A DNA stretch of 29,888 nucleotides from a virus, in the IMG/VR virus record IMGVR_UViG_3300028388_001448, positions 1-29,888 of that record. One strand, given 5' to 3'. Under the pieces are notes generated by a model. It was not told the origin of the DNA and ran no database searches. It saw only the letters and a program-made list of their open reading frames with translations. The position numbers and the translations under genes are program-made. Below, in pieces: positions 1 through 7,407 of this stretch. Within the stretch, counting starts at the first letter, position 1; every line of letters begins with the position of its first letter.

Positions 1-1003
1 CTTCTTCGTTGAAAATATCTTCAAATGTTAATTCTTGAGGTTTTGTACTTTCGCCAATTAACTTGTAAATGTAAGGAAATACATCTTTTAATTCTTCATT
101 GAATTGTTTGACTGTTAATTGATCTATCCAATTTGCTGCAACATCTTCTGGTACTTGTACAGACTCTTCTGCTACAAAGTTTTCAAATGTTTCTTTGTAA
201 TAGTTTGGCTTTTGCAAATTTTGAATTGTTTTCTTTACATTGGCAATGCGTTCGTTAACCGTACCCAAATGTTCAGCTAAACTTTCAGCCATTACACTTG
301 ATCTACCCATGTATGTTTTAAACTTACGGAGCTTGGCCAATTCTTCGCTAAGACTAGTAATATGCTTACCAAAGTCATCGTATGGCTTGCCACCTTCGCT
401 TACATGACGAGCCATTGCTCTAGCACCGTTTAAATGACGATATGGATATTTGAATCTTTCACCTTCTGTACTTTCTATATAAATGGATTCAAGGTGTTGT
501 GTTCTACCAGCTGCTAACTCTTGGTTAACTGGTTTAGAATGTTTTACAAGTATTCTTGCACTGCCTATATCTTGGTAACTTTGTCTACTTGTACCATACA
601 TCTTTGATTCATTCATTGTTCCATCCTCAGGGCGATTCGTTGATAAAAATTTATAATCTCTTTTATTTAAATTACTTTTAGTAATATCTCTAGTGTCAAA
701 ATTTAACATGCGTTTTCTTGCAAATTGACGTATTTCTTTAAGAAAGTTAAACCAATCATTTTTTGCAAGTTGATCATCTTCACCTATTAAATCTTGACCG
801 TATACAACTGCTATTTCTTTTTCGTCTAAGCTAATACTAACTTTGCCATAAGCGTTACCGTCGCGCATATAATCAAAGTCAAAGTATCTTGCTTGCGTAG
901 GTTCATTGGTTACATTACCTTCTGCATCGCCAATGGTAACACTAGGAAAACGTCCTCGTATTTTATTAAACAGTTCTTCTGATATTTTATCTAGCTTTTG
1001 CAT
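1..1003 (-). CDS. Conserved T4-like phage protein of unknown function, 3' end cut by window edge
   Basis: The frame is open from an ATG at 1003 to the left edge, giving 334 codons without a stop, so the C-terminus is missing. I do not recognise a named domain. The N-terminal half is mixed alpha/beta and rich in Asp, Lys and aromatic residues. Roughly residues 230-270 are a helical, Lys/Glu-rich stretch that could form a coiled coil, followed by a region rich in NFV and VPEDVA-type segments. It starts 12 nt after the gp17 reading frame ends and is read in the same direction. A late octamer GATAAATA overlaps the gp17 stop and ends 5 nt before the ATG, and no Shine-Dalgarno site is visible. Position after the terminase and late expression suggest a virion or packaging-related protein. 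That is inference. Confidence 0.8.
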   Translation of the reverse strand, partial: MQKLDKISEELFNKIRGRFPSVTIGDAEGNVTNEPTQARYFDFDYMRDGNAYGKVSISLDEKEIAVVYGQDLIGEDDQLAKNDWFNFLKEIRQFARKRMLNFDTRDITKSNLNKRDYKFLSTNRPEDGTMNESKMYGTSRQSYQDIGSARILVKHSKPVNQELAAGRTQHLESIYIESTEGERFKYPYRHLNGARAMARHVSEGGKPYDDFGKHITSLSEELAKLRKFKTYMGRSSVMAESLAEHLGTVNERIANVKKTIQNLQKPNYYKETFENFVAEESVQVPEDVAANWIDQLTVKQFNEELKDVFPYIYKLIGESTKPQELTFEDIFNEE

Positions 1004-1008
1004 ATTAG

Positions 1009-1016
1009 TATTTATC
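1009..1016 (-). promoter_or_regulatory. Late promoter octamer GATAAATA, leaderless type
   Basis: On the minus strand the octamer GATAAATA overlaps the gp17 stop codon and is followed by CTAAT and the ATG at 1003. It matches the T4 late -10 consensus TATAAATA at 7 of 8 positions. The 5-nt gap would put the transcription start on or next to the ATG. Confidence 0.7.
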
Positions 1017-2595
1017 AATAATTGCTACTTATGAAGATTGGCATTGGCGATTCGTAATCATCGTCTGGCTCCATTTGATTAAATGTTTTATATACTCTAG
1101 GATCCCAGTCTTTGAGAACACTCATCATTCTTAAGATTAACAATACCGAACTAACTAAATCATCCGTTTCTCCGGGCTTGGCTCTAAAACTACTTGCAGT
1201 TGCGACGAATGCTTTTAGTTCGCTGAGCAAGGGCGCACTATTAACGGTTAATTTATCATTTTCTACCATAGTTTTAAGTCTACTACATGCTGTGACTTTA
1301 GAACTGTGAGTAGTATTAAATCCTTTTCTAAATTTTCTGACATGACCTTTTCTAATAGGTTCACTTACAAATAGTCCTGGTATATTTTCTTCACCAAAAT
1401 CATTAATAACCAACAAGGCTGCTTCACCAATGCTGTTATTTTCCACACTCCAGTATATACCGGTTGGATTCTTTGTACATTCTTCTATGTATTTGCATAT
1501 ATCGCTTAGTACACGTATTTGTCCTGGTATGGCAGTGGTATTGTGTCTCCATTCAGCCACTTGTTCATATGTAGGAATTTCAAATACTTGTATAGCAGCA
1601 TAATCTCCGCCTGTGCCCATACTAGGATCTAGTGCTATACAATATGTATATTGATTTGTTGGTTTTTTGTACCAGCGTGTCTGTCCCATATTCATTATAG
1701 GAGTTTTGCTTTCCATTGCAGATAATTTTAAACTGTTGATGAGTGTTTCGTCAAAGATTAAAAATTCACATTCATATTCTCTACGGAACTTTTCTTCACC
1801 TATTCGACCTATTTCTTCGTCACGCCAGGCATCGTCTCTGTCCGGATGTTCACTCCAGTGGGCACGGAATGAATGGAAACCATTTATACCTATCTCTTGT
1901 TCATTACCGTGTTCGTCAAATTTTTGTTCTGCTTGTTTCCAAATAGTCGCAAATGTATCTTCGTCACTGTTTGGTGTACTAGTAATAATAGCTCTACCAC
2001 CTGTTGCCAGTGTAGGCGATATTGAAGTCCAGAATTCTTCACTGACATTAGGCTGAACAAATGCAAACTCGTCACAGTATAATAGCGAAATACTCATACC
2101 ACGTCCTGTAGTACCAGTAGTAGTTTGACTAACTATACGCGAGCCGTTATCAAATTCTATTGTACCTTTGTTATAGTTTACCACACCTGCTCTAATGTGA
2201 TCAGGACATAGTTCATACACATAACGTATGCGCTGCATAATTTCTTGGGCACCTGTGTATTTGTGTGCAGCAATTAGAATTGTTTGGTCTGGATTGTACA
2301 TTGCATACCACGCAAGATAGATAGCAGCACATGTAGTCTTGCCTGTTTGTCGTGGCATCATGTTGATGTTAAATCGGTAGTTGTGATAACTGTGCATCAA
2401 ACGCAGTTGGTATTCAAATGGCTCAAATAGTAATTTGCCTTTTACAGGGTGTTGTATATATGCAAATTTTCGTGCAAAGTAAAGATATCCGTCGTCGGGA
2501 TCCATACAGCCTACGATATCCTGAATCTGTTCTTCAGTATATGTTTCTTTTTGATTTGCTTTTTTGGTTAATACACCGTCTAAACTTTTACTCAT
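1015..2595 (-). CDS. gp17: Terminase large subunit gp17 (packaging ATPase-nuclease)
   Basis: This is the DNA-packaging motor that docks on the portal, translocates DNA into the prohead using ATP, and cuts the concatemer. The N-terminal ATPase has a Walker A at residues 81-88 (PRQTGKTT), a Walker B at 171-176 (LLYCDE) followed by the catalytic Glu, and the coupling motif STP at 206-208. The C-terminal RNase H-like nuclease supplies acidic residues at D323 (ALDPSMG), E385 (SVENN) and D478/D479 (ETDDLVSS), matching the family's Asp-Glu-Asp triad. Length 526 aa is slightly below T4 gp17 (610 aa). The ATG follows a late octamer with a 5-nt gap and sits directly downstream of a terminator, so it begins its own transcription unit. 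Its small-subunit partner gp16 is nearby at 3951-4451, but four other ORF boundaries lie between them, unlike the adjacent 16-17 pair of T4. Confidence 0.97.
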   Translation of the reverse strand: MSKSLDGVLTKKANQKETYTEEQIQDIVGCMDPDDGYLYFARKFAYIQHPVKGKLLFEPFEYQLRLMHSYHNYRFNINMMPRQTGKTTCAAIYLAWYAMYNPDQTILIAAHKYTGAQEIMQRIRYVYELCPDHIRAGVVNYNKGTIEFDNGSRIVSQTTTGTTGRGMSISLLYCDEFAFVQPNVSEEFWTSISPTLATGGRAIITSTPNSDEDTFATIWKQAEQKFDEHGNEQEIGINGFHSFRAHWSEHPDRDDAWRDEEIGRIGEEKFRREYECEFLIFDETLINSLKLSAMESKTPIMNMGQTRWYKKPTNQYTYCIALDPSMGTGGDYAAIQVFEIPTYEQVAEWRHNTTAIPGQIRVLSDICKYIEECTKNPTGIYWSVENNSIGEAALLVINDFGEENIPGLFVSEPIRKGHVRKFRKGFNTTHSSKVTACSRLKTMVENDKLTVNSAPLLSELKAFVATASSFRAKPGETDDLVSSVLLILRMMSVLKDWDPRVYKTFNQMEPDDDYESPMPIFISSNY

Positions 2596-2600
2596 GCATA

Positions 2601-2608
2601 TATTTAAC
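2601..2608 (-). promoter_or_regulatory. Late promoter octamer GTTAAATA before gp17
   Basis: The minus strand reads GTTAAATA, then TATGC, then the gp17 ATG at 2595. Spacing is the same 5 nt as at the other leaderless sites, though the second base departs from the consensus. It lies directly after the T-tract of the terminator at 2608-2636. Confidence 0.5.
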
Positions 2609-2636
2609 CAAAAAAATAGCGCCTTGCGGCGCTATT
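2608..2636 (-). terminator. Rho-independent terminator between the 71-aa gene and gp17
   Basis: A perfect 9-bp stem (AATAGCGCC / GGCGCTATT, 2615-2623 and 2628-2636) closes a 4-nt loop that reads GCAA on the minus strand, a GNRA tetraloop. On the minus strand the stem runs straight into a T-tract. It ends the upstream gene (stop at 2639) just before the gp17 promoter. Confidence 0.9.
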
Positions 2637-2638
2637 GA

Positions 2639-2854
2639 TTAAATTACTTCAAAACCGGTTACACCAACTTGTCGTGCTCTATCAAGTGCTTCGTCAAGTG
2701 TCCAACCTTCTGCATGTGCAACTAAAAAAATTGGAAATCTATCGCGTCTTACATCAATTGCTACTAAACGTAGTACTTCTTCTTTGCTATGACCTTGTGC
2801 TTCGTAATGAGCAACTCTAGCTTCGTACTGTTCAACTGTTGTAATAGTATCCAT
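2639..2854 (-). CDS. Small conserved phage protein, unknown function
   Basis: A 71-aa, mostly helical, charged soluble protein with no membrane segment and no recognised domain. The middle is Arg/Asp-rich (VRRDRFPIF) and the C-terminal half has a repeated helix pattern (GWTLDEALDRARQVGV). The ATG at 2854 is preceded by AAGGA about 11 nt upstream, within the last codons of the preceding gene, so translation is probably coupled to it. It is the last gene of its transcription unit, with a strong terminator beginning 3 bp past the stop. Being carried in a head and packaging gene block hints at a small late protein. The sequence gives no function. Confidence 0.75.
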   Translation of the reverse strand: MDTITTVEQYEARVAHYEAQGHSKEEVLRLVAIDVRRDRFPIFLVAHAEGWTLDEALDRARQVGVTGFEVI

Positions 2855-2860
2855 TATTTT

Positions 2861-3415
2861 TTAGTCCTTGTTTCTTAGCTCTTCGTATTGTGCTTTAAGA
2901 TTGTTGTAGATTTCATTTTCAACAGCCATTGCATTATCACCGGGTTGTGAAGCCTTAAATTGCTTTTTCTCTCTGTTAATGCCGCCACTGAGTTCTTTGG
3001 TCATGTACTCGTGATCTTTATATTCTTCTTCTGGCTCGTTGACATAGCTTTCGTCTGTCTCTTCATCGCAGCAACATGGACTTTCGCCGCAGTCTGGACA
3101 TTCTTCTGCTTCCATTTCTGGCTCGTCTACAATATCACGCAGTCTTTCCATATCCATGCGCATTGGCATCATTTGTGGTTCTACTTCTTTTGCACCACTC
3201 ATGCCTGCATTTTTCATCATGTTAATAAGATCTTCAACATGTTCTTTACCGCTTGCATTTAATGATACATTCATTGATACAGGATTTCCTTTGTCCATCT
3301 CTGGTGCCATTGGCATTCCCACAGGACCTTCATCCATACTGCATTCTTGTACACTTTCGTTAAGTTGTGTGTTGTTTAGATCCGTCATCTTCTGGATCAT
3401 GTCTTTCATGTTCAT
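2861..3415 (-). CDS. Conserved acidic Met-rich T4-like phage protein, unknown function
   Basis: A 184-aa acidic, methionine-rich protein. From memory, a protein with the same segments (SMNVSLNASG, LINMMKNAGM, EYMTKELSGGINR, NAMAVENEI) recurs in marine T4-like phages as a conserved hypothetical protein. No enzymatic domain is visible. Around residues 105-116 there is a compact Cys cluster (CPDCGESPCCCDE) that could bind zinc or another metal. The ATG at 3415 has a good Shine-Dalgarno site (AGGGAG) about 9 nt upstream, and the gene follows the 170-aa gene with a 2-bp gap. Position beside the capsid-targeted 170-aa protein and the terminase genes suggests a head or scaffold-associated role. This is inference only. 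Confidence 0.8.
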   Translation of the reverse strand: MNMKDMIQKMTDLNNTQLNESVQECSMDEGPVGMPMAPEMDKGNPVSMNVSLNASGKEHVEDLINMMKNAGMSGAKEVEPQMMPMRMDMERLRDIVDEPEMEAEECPDCGESPCCCDEETDESYVNEPEEEYKDHEYMTKELSGGINREKKQFKASQPGDNAMAVENEIYNNLKAQYEELRNKD

Positions 3416-3417
3416 AA

Positions 3418-3930
3418 TTAACTCCCTATTCCGTTGACTGGATCATGATTTCTTTCTTTACGAGCTTGTTCTAATTCTTTTAGTAAATCCATTACCCTGT
3501 TTTCACCTACATCTTTTTGTGCAGTATTAGCGTCTACAGGATCCTTTATGTCCGAGCCGATCATTGTTTCGTAAGCAGAATCATTGGCTTCCTTTTGATA
3601 ATCTTCTTGTGGTGCTTGTGGATCTCTAACAATTATATGACTCTGATCAATACCGCAACTTTGTCCGATATACTCTTGCATAATCTGCGGAGTAGTAGGA
3701 TAGCTAACTTCAGCTTCAAAGTATGTTACTTCGATATTTTCTAATTGTGGAAAATCTAAAGGACGTTTAGCAATAGGCGTTCTCTTGCCGTTTGTAATCT
3801 TCGTCAAGCCGTACTTTTTTAGTGCCAATTCCATCTGATCTTTACAACCTTCAGGAACTTCGCCTGCAATACCGATTTTAAAATCGTATGTTTTAGTGCT
3901 TTCGTTTAAATATTCTACAAAATTTTTCAT
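3418..3930 (-). CDS. Conserved phage protein with capsid-targeting-like N-terminus
   Basis: A 170-aa protein beginning MKNFVEYLNES. This resembles the T4 capsid-targeting sequence of the internal proteins (MKTYQEFI-EA type), which directs proteins into the prohead core and is cleaved by the gp21 protease. After it comes an alpha/beta region (residues about 14-105, including TYDFKIGIAGEVPEG and YFEAEVSYPTT) and then a polar C-terminal tail. I recall similar proteins as conserved hypotheticals in marine T4-like phages. A late octamer GATAAATA overlaps the gp16 stop at 3952-3959, leaving a 21-nt leader with a weak AGAG Shine-Dalgarno site. A head-internal or prohead-core role is inferred from the N-terminus and neighbours. 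Confidence 0.8.
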   Translation of the reverse strand: MKNFVEYLNESTKTYDFKIGIAGEVPEGCKDQMELALKKYGLTKITNGKRTPIAKRPLDFPQLENIEVTYFEAEVSYPTTPQIMQEYIGQSCGIDQSHIIVRDPQAPQEDYQKEANDSAYETMIGSDIKDPVDANTAQKDVGENRVMDLLKELEQARKERNHDPVNGIGS

Positions 3931-3950
3931 GTCAAACTCTCTTATATAAG

Positions 3951-4451
3951 TTATTTATCCACTTTTTTAAGTTTTTCTAATAAACTGTTACGGTCTGTGA
4001 CCACGTAACCTTCGCCGTTGACAATGTCTCCGTTGTCAGCTGTAGTGTCTTTGTCCATTTTTTCTTTCTTAAGTTGTAGATCTATCATTTTTAGTTTTTT
4101 ATCTAGTTTTGCTACTTTTGCATCTAGATTAGTTTTTAACATGCTGCCGGCAACTTCAAAAATTCTACCACTGTACCGACTTTCTACGTTCATTCCTAGG
4201 TCCATTAAATCGTCGTATGCTTGAGCTGCTTTATCTGCAATCTCGTCTAGCTCGTTATCTGCTTTTTCACCCAATCCCTTCACACTAGGCAAAGCACTTG
4301 CAATTTTATCAAACTCAGCAATGTCTCGTAGAGTTTCTTCTTGCTCTACAAGTGCAGTTTCTTTCTTTTCTTCAGACGCTTTTTCTCTTTGCTGGTCAAC
4401 AATTTCTTTAGAGTCTGGCATGTTTAGTAATTCTTCAAGTTTTTTGGTCAT
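3951..4451 (-). CDS. gp16: Terminase small subunit gp16
   Basis: gp16 recognises concatemeric DNA and regulates the ATPase and nuclease of gp17. The call rests on length (166 aa; T4 gp16 is 164 aa) and architecture. There is an acidic N-terminal segment, then a long helical hairpin at about residues 65-135 that ends in a Lys-rich coiled coil (KVAKLDKKLKMIDLQLKK). A short C-terminal segment, GYVVTDRNSLLEKLKKV, parallels the VFMGSPTELMDEIG tail of T4 gp16. The IFEVAGSMLKT segment also recalls the helical core of the family. It lies immediately downstream of gp4 and upstream of the capsid-associated genes. A late octamer overlapping the gp4 stop drives it, with a 26-nt leader and only a weak TGGAA site. 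Alternative: another coiled-coil core protein. Confidence 0.7.
   Translation of the reverse strand: MTKKLEELLNMPDSKEIVDQQREKASEEKKETALVEQEETLRDIAEFDKIASALPSVKGLGEKADNELDEIADKAAQAYDDLMDLGMNVESRYSGRIFEVAGSMLKTNLDAKVAKLDKKLKMIDLQLKKEKMDKDTTADNGDIVNGEGYVVTDRNSLLEKLKKVDK
3952..3959 (-). promoter_or_regulatory. Late promoter octamer GATAAATA before the 170-aa gene
   Basis: The minus strand reads GATAAATA across the last sense codons and stop of gp16, 21 nt before the ATG at 3930. It is a leadered late promoter with a weak AGAG ribosome-binding site in the leader. Confidence 0.6.
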
Positions 4452-4477
4452 CGTTCCACACCATTATATGCTAGTAT

Positions 4478-4485
4478 TATTTATC
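4478..4485 (-). promoter_or_regulatory. Late promoter octamer GATAAATA before gp16
   Basis: GATAAATA on the minus strand, starting at the last base pair of the gp4 frame and lying 26 nt before the gp16 ATG at 4451. The extended match GATAAATAATACTAG resembles T4 late promoters (TATAAATACTATT). Confidence 0.65.
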
Positions 4486-4922
4486 TATTTTCTGCGGCCT
4501 TTGTGGAATATGTCGCCTTCGTTGATTACCCTAAAAAATATGCCTTTTTGCTTGCAAAATGCCTGTGCTGCTTGCCACTTGGCTTGATTAACTACCCAAG
4601 CTGCTTGATTTGTTCGACTACGTCCTAGTTTTTCTTTAACTGTTTGATTTTCTGGCTTTACTTCAATCAATTCTACACGTTGTTTGCCCTTTTTATCACC
4701 ATATGCAATAAAAAAGTCTGGTACATAGATAGTATGCTTGCCAGTTAATGGATTTTTGTAAGGAATTTTTATGGCTTCACTGGCCCATTGACTAACACTA
4801 GGGTGTTCGTCACAAAATCGCATGAAGGCAAACTCCCAACTAGAACGATATGTTGGCGTTTTTGTGCCAATATACTTGTCGGGGTTCTTTAGAGTGTATT
4901 TTCCTGATGCAAATCTGCCCAT
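4485..4922 (-). CDS. gp4: Head completion protein gp4 (TnsA/PD-(D/E)XK-like nuclease)
   Basis: T4 gp4 (also called gp50/4) acts on the DNA-filled head before tail joining. The 145-aa length fits T4 gp4 (150 aa), and the block from GKYTLKNPDKY through SSWEFAFMRFCDEHPSV to SEAIKIPYKNPLTGKH is the family hallmark. A TnsA-like restriction-fold active site is visible: E30 (SSWEFA), D69 (YVPDFF) and E87-x-K89 (LIEVKP). The protein is basic at the C-terminus (HKGRRK). The ATG at 4922 lies just after the stop of the 121-aa gene, in a TGATATG arrangement that suggests re-initiation rather than a separate Shine-Dalgarno site. The gp16 promoter begins in its stop codon. Confidence 0.93.
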   Translation of the reverse strand: MGRFASGKYTLKNPDKYIGTKTPTYRSSWEFAFMRFCDEHPSVSQWASEAIKIPYKNPLTGKHTIYVPDFFIAYGDKKGKQRVELIEVKPENQTVKEKLGRSRTNQAAWVVNQAKWQAAQAFCKQKGIFFRVINEGDIFHKGRRK

Positions 4923-4923
4923 A

Positions 4924-5289
4924 TCATACTACAATATTTCGTTGTTCCAGTTTTTCTACCTCAGATTCGGATCTAAAGCCTAAAGTACTGATTTTTTGTC
5001 TATTATAGTTAAGAATAGTAGCTACTATGTTACTTAATTGCAATTTAGTAAGCCCTTTTAAGGTATCTATTAGTTCAAATACCTTAACATTATCAATTTT
5101 TGCCTGTTGTAGTAACACTGTTGCAACACTTTGCGCTGCTGTCTTTTCAAAACCTTTATTTTCGAAAAAACCTATTACTGCATCAACTTCGTTACTGGGA
5201 AAACTAATACTTTTGGTAAAATATTGGTTAAAAAACTCTTTTGTATCCTGTGCGCTATCGTTTATTTGTGTTTTTGGCAAATTAGACAT
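4924..5289 (-). CDS. Conserved T4-like phage protein, unknown function
   Basis: A 121-aa helical protein. The block SISFPSNEVDAVIGFFENKGF, followed by QSVATVLLQQAKIDNVKVFELIDTLKGL and NYNRQKISTLGFR, is one I recall as well conserved among marine T4-like phages, always as a hypothetical protein. No catalytic motif, membrane segment or signal peptide is visible. The ATG at 5289 overlaps the end of the tube-initiator gene by 8 bp and has GGAAA about 10 nt upstream, so the two are probably translated together. Place between a baseplate/tube protein and gp4 suggests a structural or assembly function. This is not shown by the sequence. Confidence 0.8.
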   Translation of the reverse strand: MSNLPKTQINDSAQDTKEFFNQYFTKSISFPSNEVDAVIGFFENKGFEKTAAQSVATVLLQQAKIDNVKVFELIDTLKGLTKLQLSNIVATILNYNRQKISTLGFRSESEVEKLEQRNIVV

Positions 5290-6646
5290 TGGTTGTGTTT
5301 CCGTTAAGTTCTCTATTAGTTACAATTACGTTACTAGCGATATTTATAGCTTTAATATCTCCATTTTGAATAAGAGCGATTAACTCTGCTTCAAATGCAT
5401 CTTGATCTGCAGGGTCAAGTGTATCAAATGCGCCAACACCGTTAGCTTGATTGCCTACAACTCCGGTTGCATAGGCTTTTCTTAAACTACTTTGCAATAA
5501 TTCTGGTTGTGTAATGAAGTTACCTAGTATATCATTTGCTCCTAGGCGTTTAGTAGGCTTCTGTGTAGACACAGGCGCAGCTTCTGTACTGGTTGATCCT
5601 GTACCACCAGTCTTAGGAAAGCTAGTATTGGCTAATCCACTGACATTTACGCCAGCTCCTGCGCCTATAGCATTACCTGCTACTTGATAGGCTTCATTAC
5701 GTATACCTTCTGACGTTAATTCCTTCGCGTTTCTAAATGTGTTTACACCTTTAATGATAGTTCCTAGGCCAATGTTACCGCTAGCAATATCACTAGCAAC
5801 ACCACCAACTCCTGCTAGTACACCTCCACTACCAAACAAGCTGGTTGATCCGCCTCCAGCAACACTAATTGGACTTGGGGCACTATCGTAATGTTCTTCG
5901 CCGAATCCTTTAGGTGCATTGCCTTCTTCTACTCCGCCCCTAGCATAGAACACTGTTTCGTAAAGCACTGTCATGCTATTTGCACTAGGCTCTGCGCTTA
6001 AACTAGCGTCCATTGTATCGTGCTGGAAGTCACTTATAAGTGGATTTACCAATGTATATGTTGTATATTCATGTCTTGCTAATTGACTGATCTGTATACT
6101 GCTGAAGAAAGGCTCATAACTGTCGTTATCAAATCCGTATCTAGGTAAAGTTTGGCTTTCTTCGTATGTGCTAAGTCTACTGTAGGCACCGCTTGTTTGA
6201 TTAGGTCTTCCTGCACCATCTACACTACCAAAATTACCATCTCTATAGTAATATCTATAATAACCTTCCCACATTAAAGTTGCAATGCCTAGATTATCGT
6301 CGTGGAAGGTAATATTTACAGGACTGTAGTCTATACGTGTTTGTAAGTTTTTCTTTCTATTATACTGATTTTTAGTTTCTGTTTGTATTTGATATTTAGG
6401 CAAATCTACACTCTTTACAAGCATGTTTACTTCTTTTCCGTGCTTGCTTGTAAAGCCTGGTAATACTCTGCCTACAACTGCTTCATTGAGATTAAAACTT
6501 ACATGATAAAGAAACTTAGTTTTTGGTGCTAATCTGAGTTGATTATCTGTGTATAAACGAGAGGCGTGGGCATAGTCTGCCATATCCCCTTTAGGATTCA
6601 ACGCTCCGTTTACTAAATTGTCTAAAAATCCATTAAATAGTGCCAT
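5282..6646 (-). CDS. gp48/gp54-like baseplate-tail tube junction protein
   Basis: A 454-aa tail protein. In T4, gp54 and gp48 have tail-tube-like folds and form the first rings on which gp19 polymerises. Residues about 40-240 hold an all-beta tube-like domain: KFLYHVSFNLN, VKSVDLPKYQIQTETKNQYNRK, the tube-like NITFHDD, and a Tyr-rich loop at YYRYYYRDGNFG. The rest (about 260-400) is low complexity, rich in Gly, Ala and Ser, with a short ordered end. It is longer than T4 gp54 (320 aa) or gp48 (364 aa), mainly because of this tail. It follows gp19 downstream of a terminator and has a 5-nt-spaced late octamer before the ATG with no Shine-Dalgarno site. Which of the two T4 proteins it corresponds to I cannot tell. 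Confidence 0.75.
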   Translation of the reverse strand: MALFNGFLDNLVNGALNPKGDMADYAHASRLYTDNQLRLAPKTKFLYHVSFNLNEAVVGRVLPGFTSKHGKEVNMLVKSVDLPKYQIQTETKNQYNRKKNLQTRIDYSPVNITFHDDNLGIATLMWEGYYRYYYRDGNFGSVDGAGRPNQTSGAYSRLSTYEESQTLPRYGFDNDSYEPFFSSIQISQLARHEYTTYTLVNPLISDFQHDTMDASLSAEPSANSMTVLYETVFYARGGVEEGNAPKGFGEEHYDSAPSPISVAGGGSTSLFGSGGVLAGVGGVASDIASGNIGLGTIIKGVNTFRNAKELTSEGIRNEAYQVAGNAIGAGAGVNVSGLANTSFPKTGGTGSTSTEAAPVSTQKPTKRLGANDILGNFITQPELLQSSLRKAYATGVVGNQANGVGAFDTLDPADQDAFEAELIALIQNGDIKAINIASNVIVTNRELNGNTTNV

Positions 6647-6651
6647 ACTAA

Positions 6652-6659
6652 TATTTAGC
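6652..6659 (-). promoter_or_regulatory. Late promoter octamer GCTAAATA, leaderless type
   Basis: The minus strand reads GCTAAATA, TTAGT, then the ATG at 6646. There is no ribosome-binding site between octamer and ATG. It is positioned just downstream of the gp19 terminator, so it restarts transcription for the tube-initiator/gp4 run. Confidence 0.6.
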
Positions 6660-6684
6660 CAATATAATAAAGTGCGTAGATAAT

Positions 6685-6711
6685 AAAAAAGGGACCGGAA
6701 GGCCCCTTTTT
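6685..6711 (-). terminator. Rho-independent terminator after gp19
   Basis: A 6-bp GC-rich stem at 6691-6696/6701-6706 with a 4-nt loop lies between an A-tract and a T-tract. On the minus strand the internal pair is a G-U wobble (GGGGCC / GGTCCC), while on the plus strand it is an A-C mismatch. This says the hairpin serves minus-strand RNA. It sits 20 bp past the gp19 stop. Confidence 0.85.
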
Positions 6712-6730
6712 GTAATGCATATTAGCTATT

Positions 6731-7372
6731 TTAGCTACTTACGCCTGTTGTTTGTGGTACAGTGCTAATTGCTCTACCTACTGCTGTACCAATTCCGCCG
6801 CCAGCTTGTCCTTGTGTTTGGATAGCGTTGTCGTACTTGATACTTAGTGTAACAGTGACTGGTTCGTTTGTACCATACGCTAGTGAATTATAGTTTGCAC
6901 TTTCACAGTAACAACCATATAGTTCAAATGTTTCTAGCACTTCTGGTGCAAAATTACCGTTGCCGCCGTCTAGTATTTCAATTCTTGTAACAAACTTATA
7001 GTCTAAGCCTGATGCTGCACTTGATTGCTCTAAGAAATCAAATTGCTTTTGTAACTGCTCGCCAACTAGTTTTTGAACAGCACCTGTAGCATCGTCTCTT
7101 AATGTAAGCGTAATTGCTTCCCATGTGTGCTTACCTGCTAGGTATACACGTGAGTTGTATGAATCAATTGTCATTGTTTCAAAACTTACATTTGGTCTTG
7201 TTACGTCTTGTACTTGCTTCGTTAGCTCTGTTACTTCACCAGCACTTACTCCAAAGTTCTCTAAAGAAACTCTAAAGCGATACTGTAACTTAGGCATCAA
7301 CAGCCCTTGGTTAGCAGGGCTATTGTCCGAAGCTAATGGTACCGTAAATCTTGTTAGTGATGATATAGCCAT
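6731..7372 (-). CDS. gp19: Tail tube protein gp19
   Basis: gp19 hexamers stack into the inner tail tube through which DNA passes. The 213-aa protein has the T4 gp19-family layout. It has an N-terminal strand MPKLQYRFRVSLENFG, the VQDVTRPNVSFETMTIDSYNSRVYLAGKHTWE block, ITLTLRDDATGAVQKL, and the C-terminal strands TFELYGCYCESANYNSL and VTVTLSIKYDNA. Length is slightly above T4 gp19 (163 aa), with a Gly/Thr-rich C-terminal tail. It follows gp18 with a 35-bp gap carrying its own late promoter and an AGGAG site 10 nt before the ATG, and is followed by a strong terminator. This should allow the very high and separate expression expected of a tube protein. Confidence 0.95.
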   Translation of the reverse strand: MAISSLTRFTVPLASDNSPANQGLLMPKLQYRFRVSLENFGVSAGEVTELTKQVQDVTRPNVSFETMTIDSYNSRVYLAGKHTWEAITLTLRDDATGAVQKLVGEQLQKQFDFLEQSSAASGLDYKFVTRIEILDGGNGNFAPEVLETFELYGCYCESANYNSLAYGTNEPVTVTLSIKYDNAIQTQGQAGGGIGTAVGRAISTVPQTTGVSS

Positions 7373-7396
7373 TTTATTTTGCTCCTACGTTAATAT

Positions 7397-7404
7397 TATT
7401 TATC
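7397..7404 (-). promoter_or_regulatory. Late promoter octamer GATAAATA before gp19 (leadered)
   Basis: GATAAATAATATTAAC on the minus strand, 3 bp past the gp18 stop, with a 24-nt leader that carries AGGAG ahead of the gp19 ATG. Confidence 0.7.
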
Positions 7405-7407
7405 ATT

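Noticed and set aside
1667-2056. A 129-aa plus-strand frame opposite gp17
   Set aside because: It is an antisense frame within a confidently identified gene, with no start signal or recognisable product.
6685-6711. The gp19 terminator read as a plus-strand terminator
   Set aside because: The plus-strand RNA has an A-C mismatch in the stem whereas the minus-strand RNA has a G-U pair, and no plus-strand gene ends nearby.
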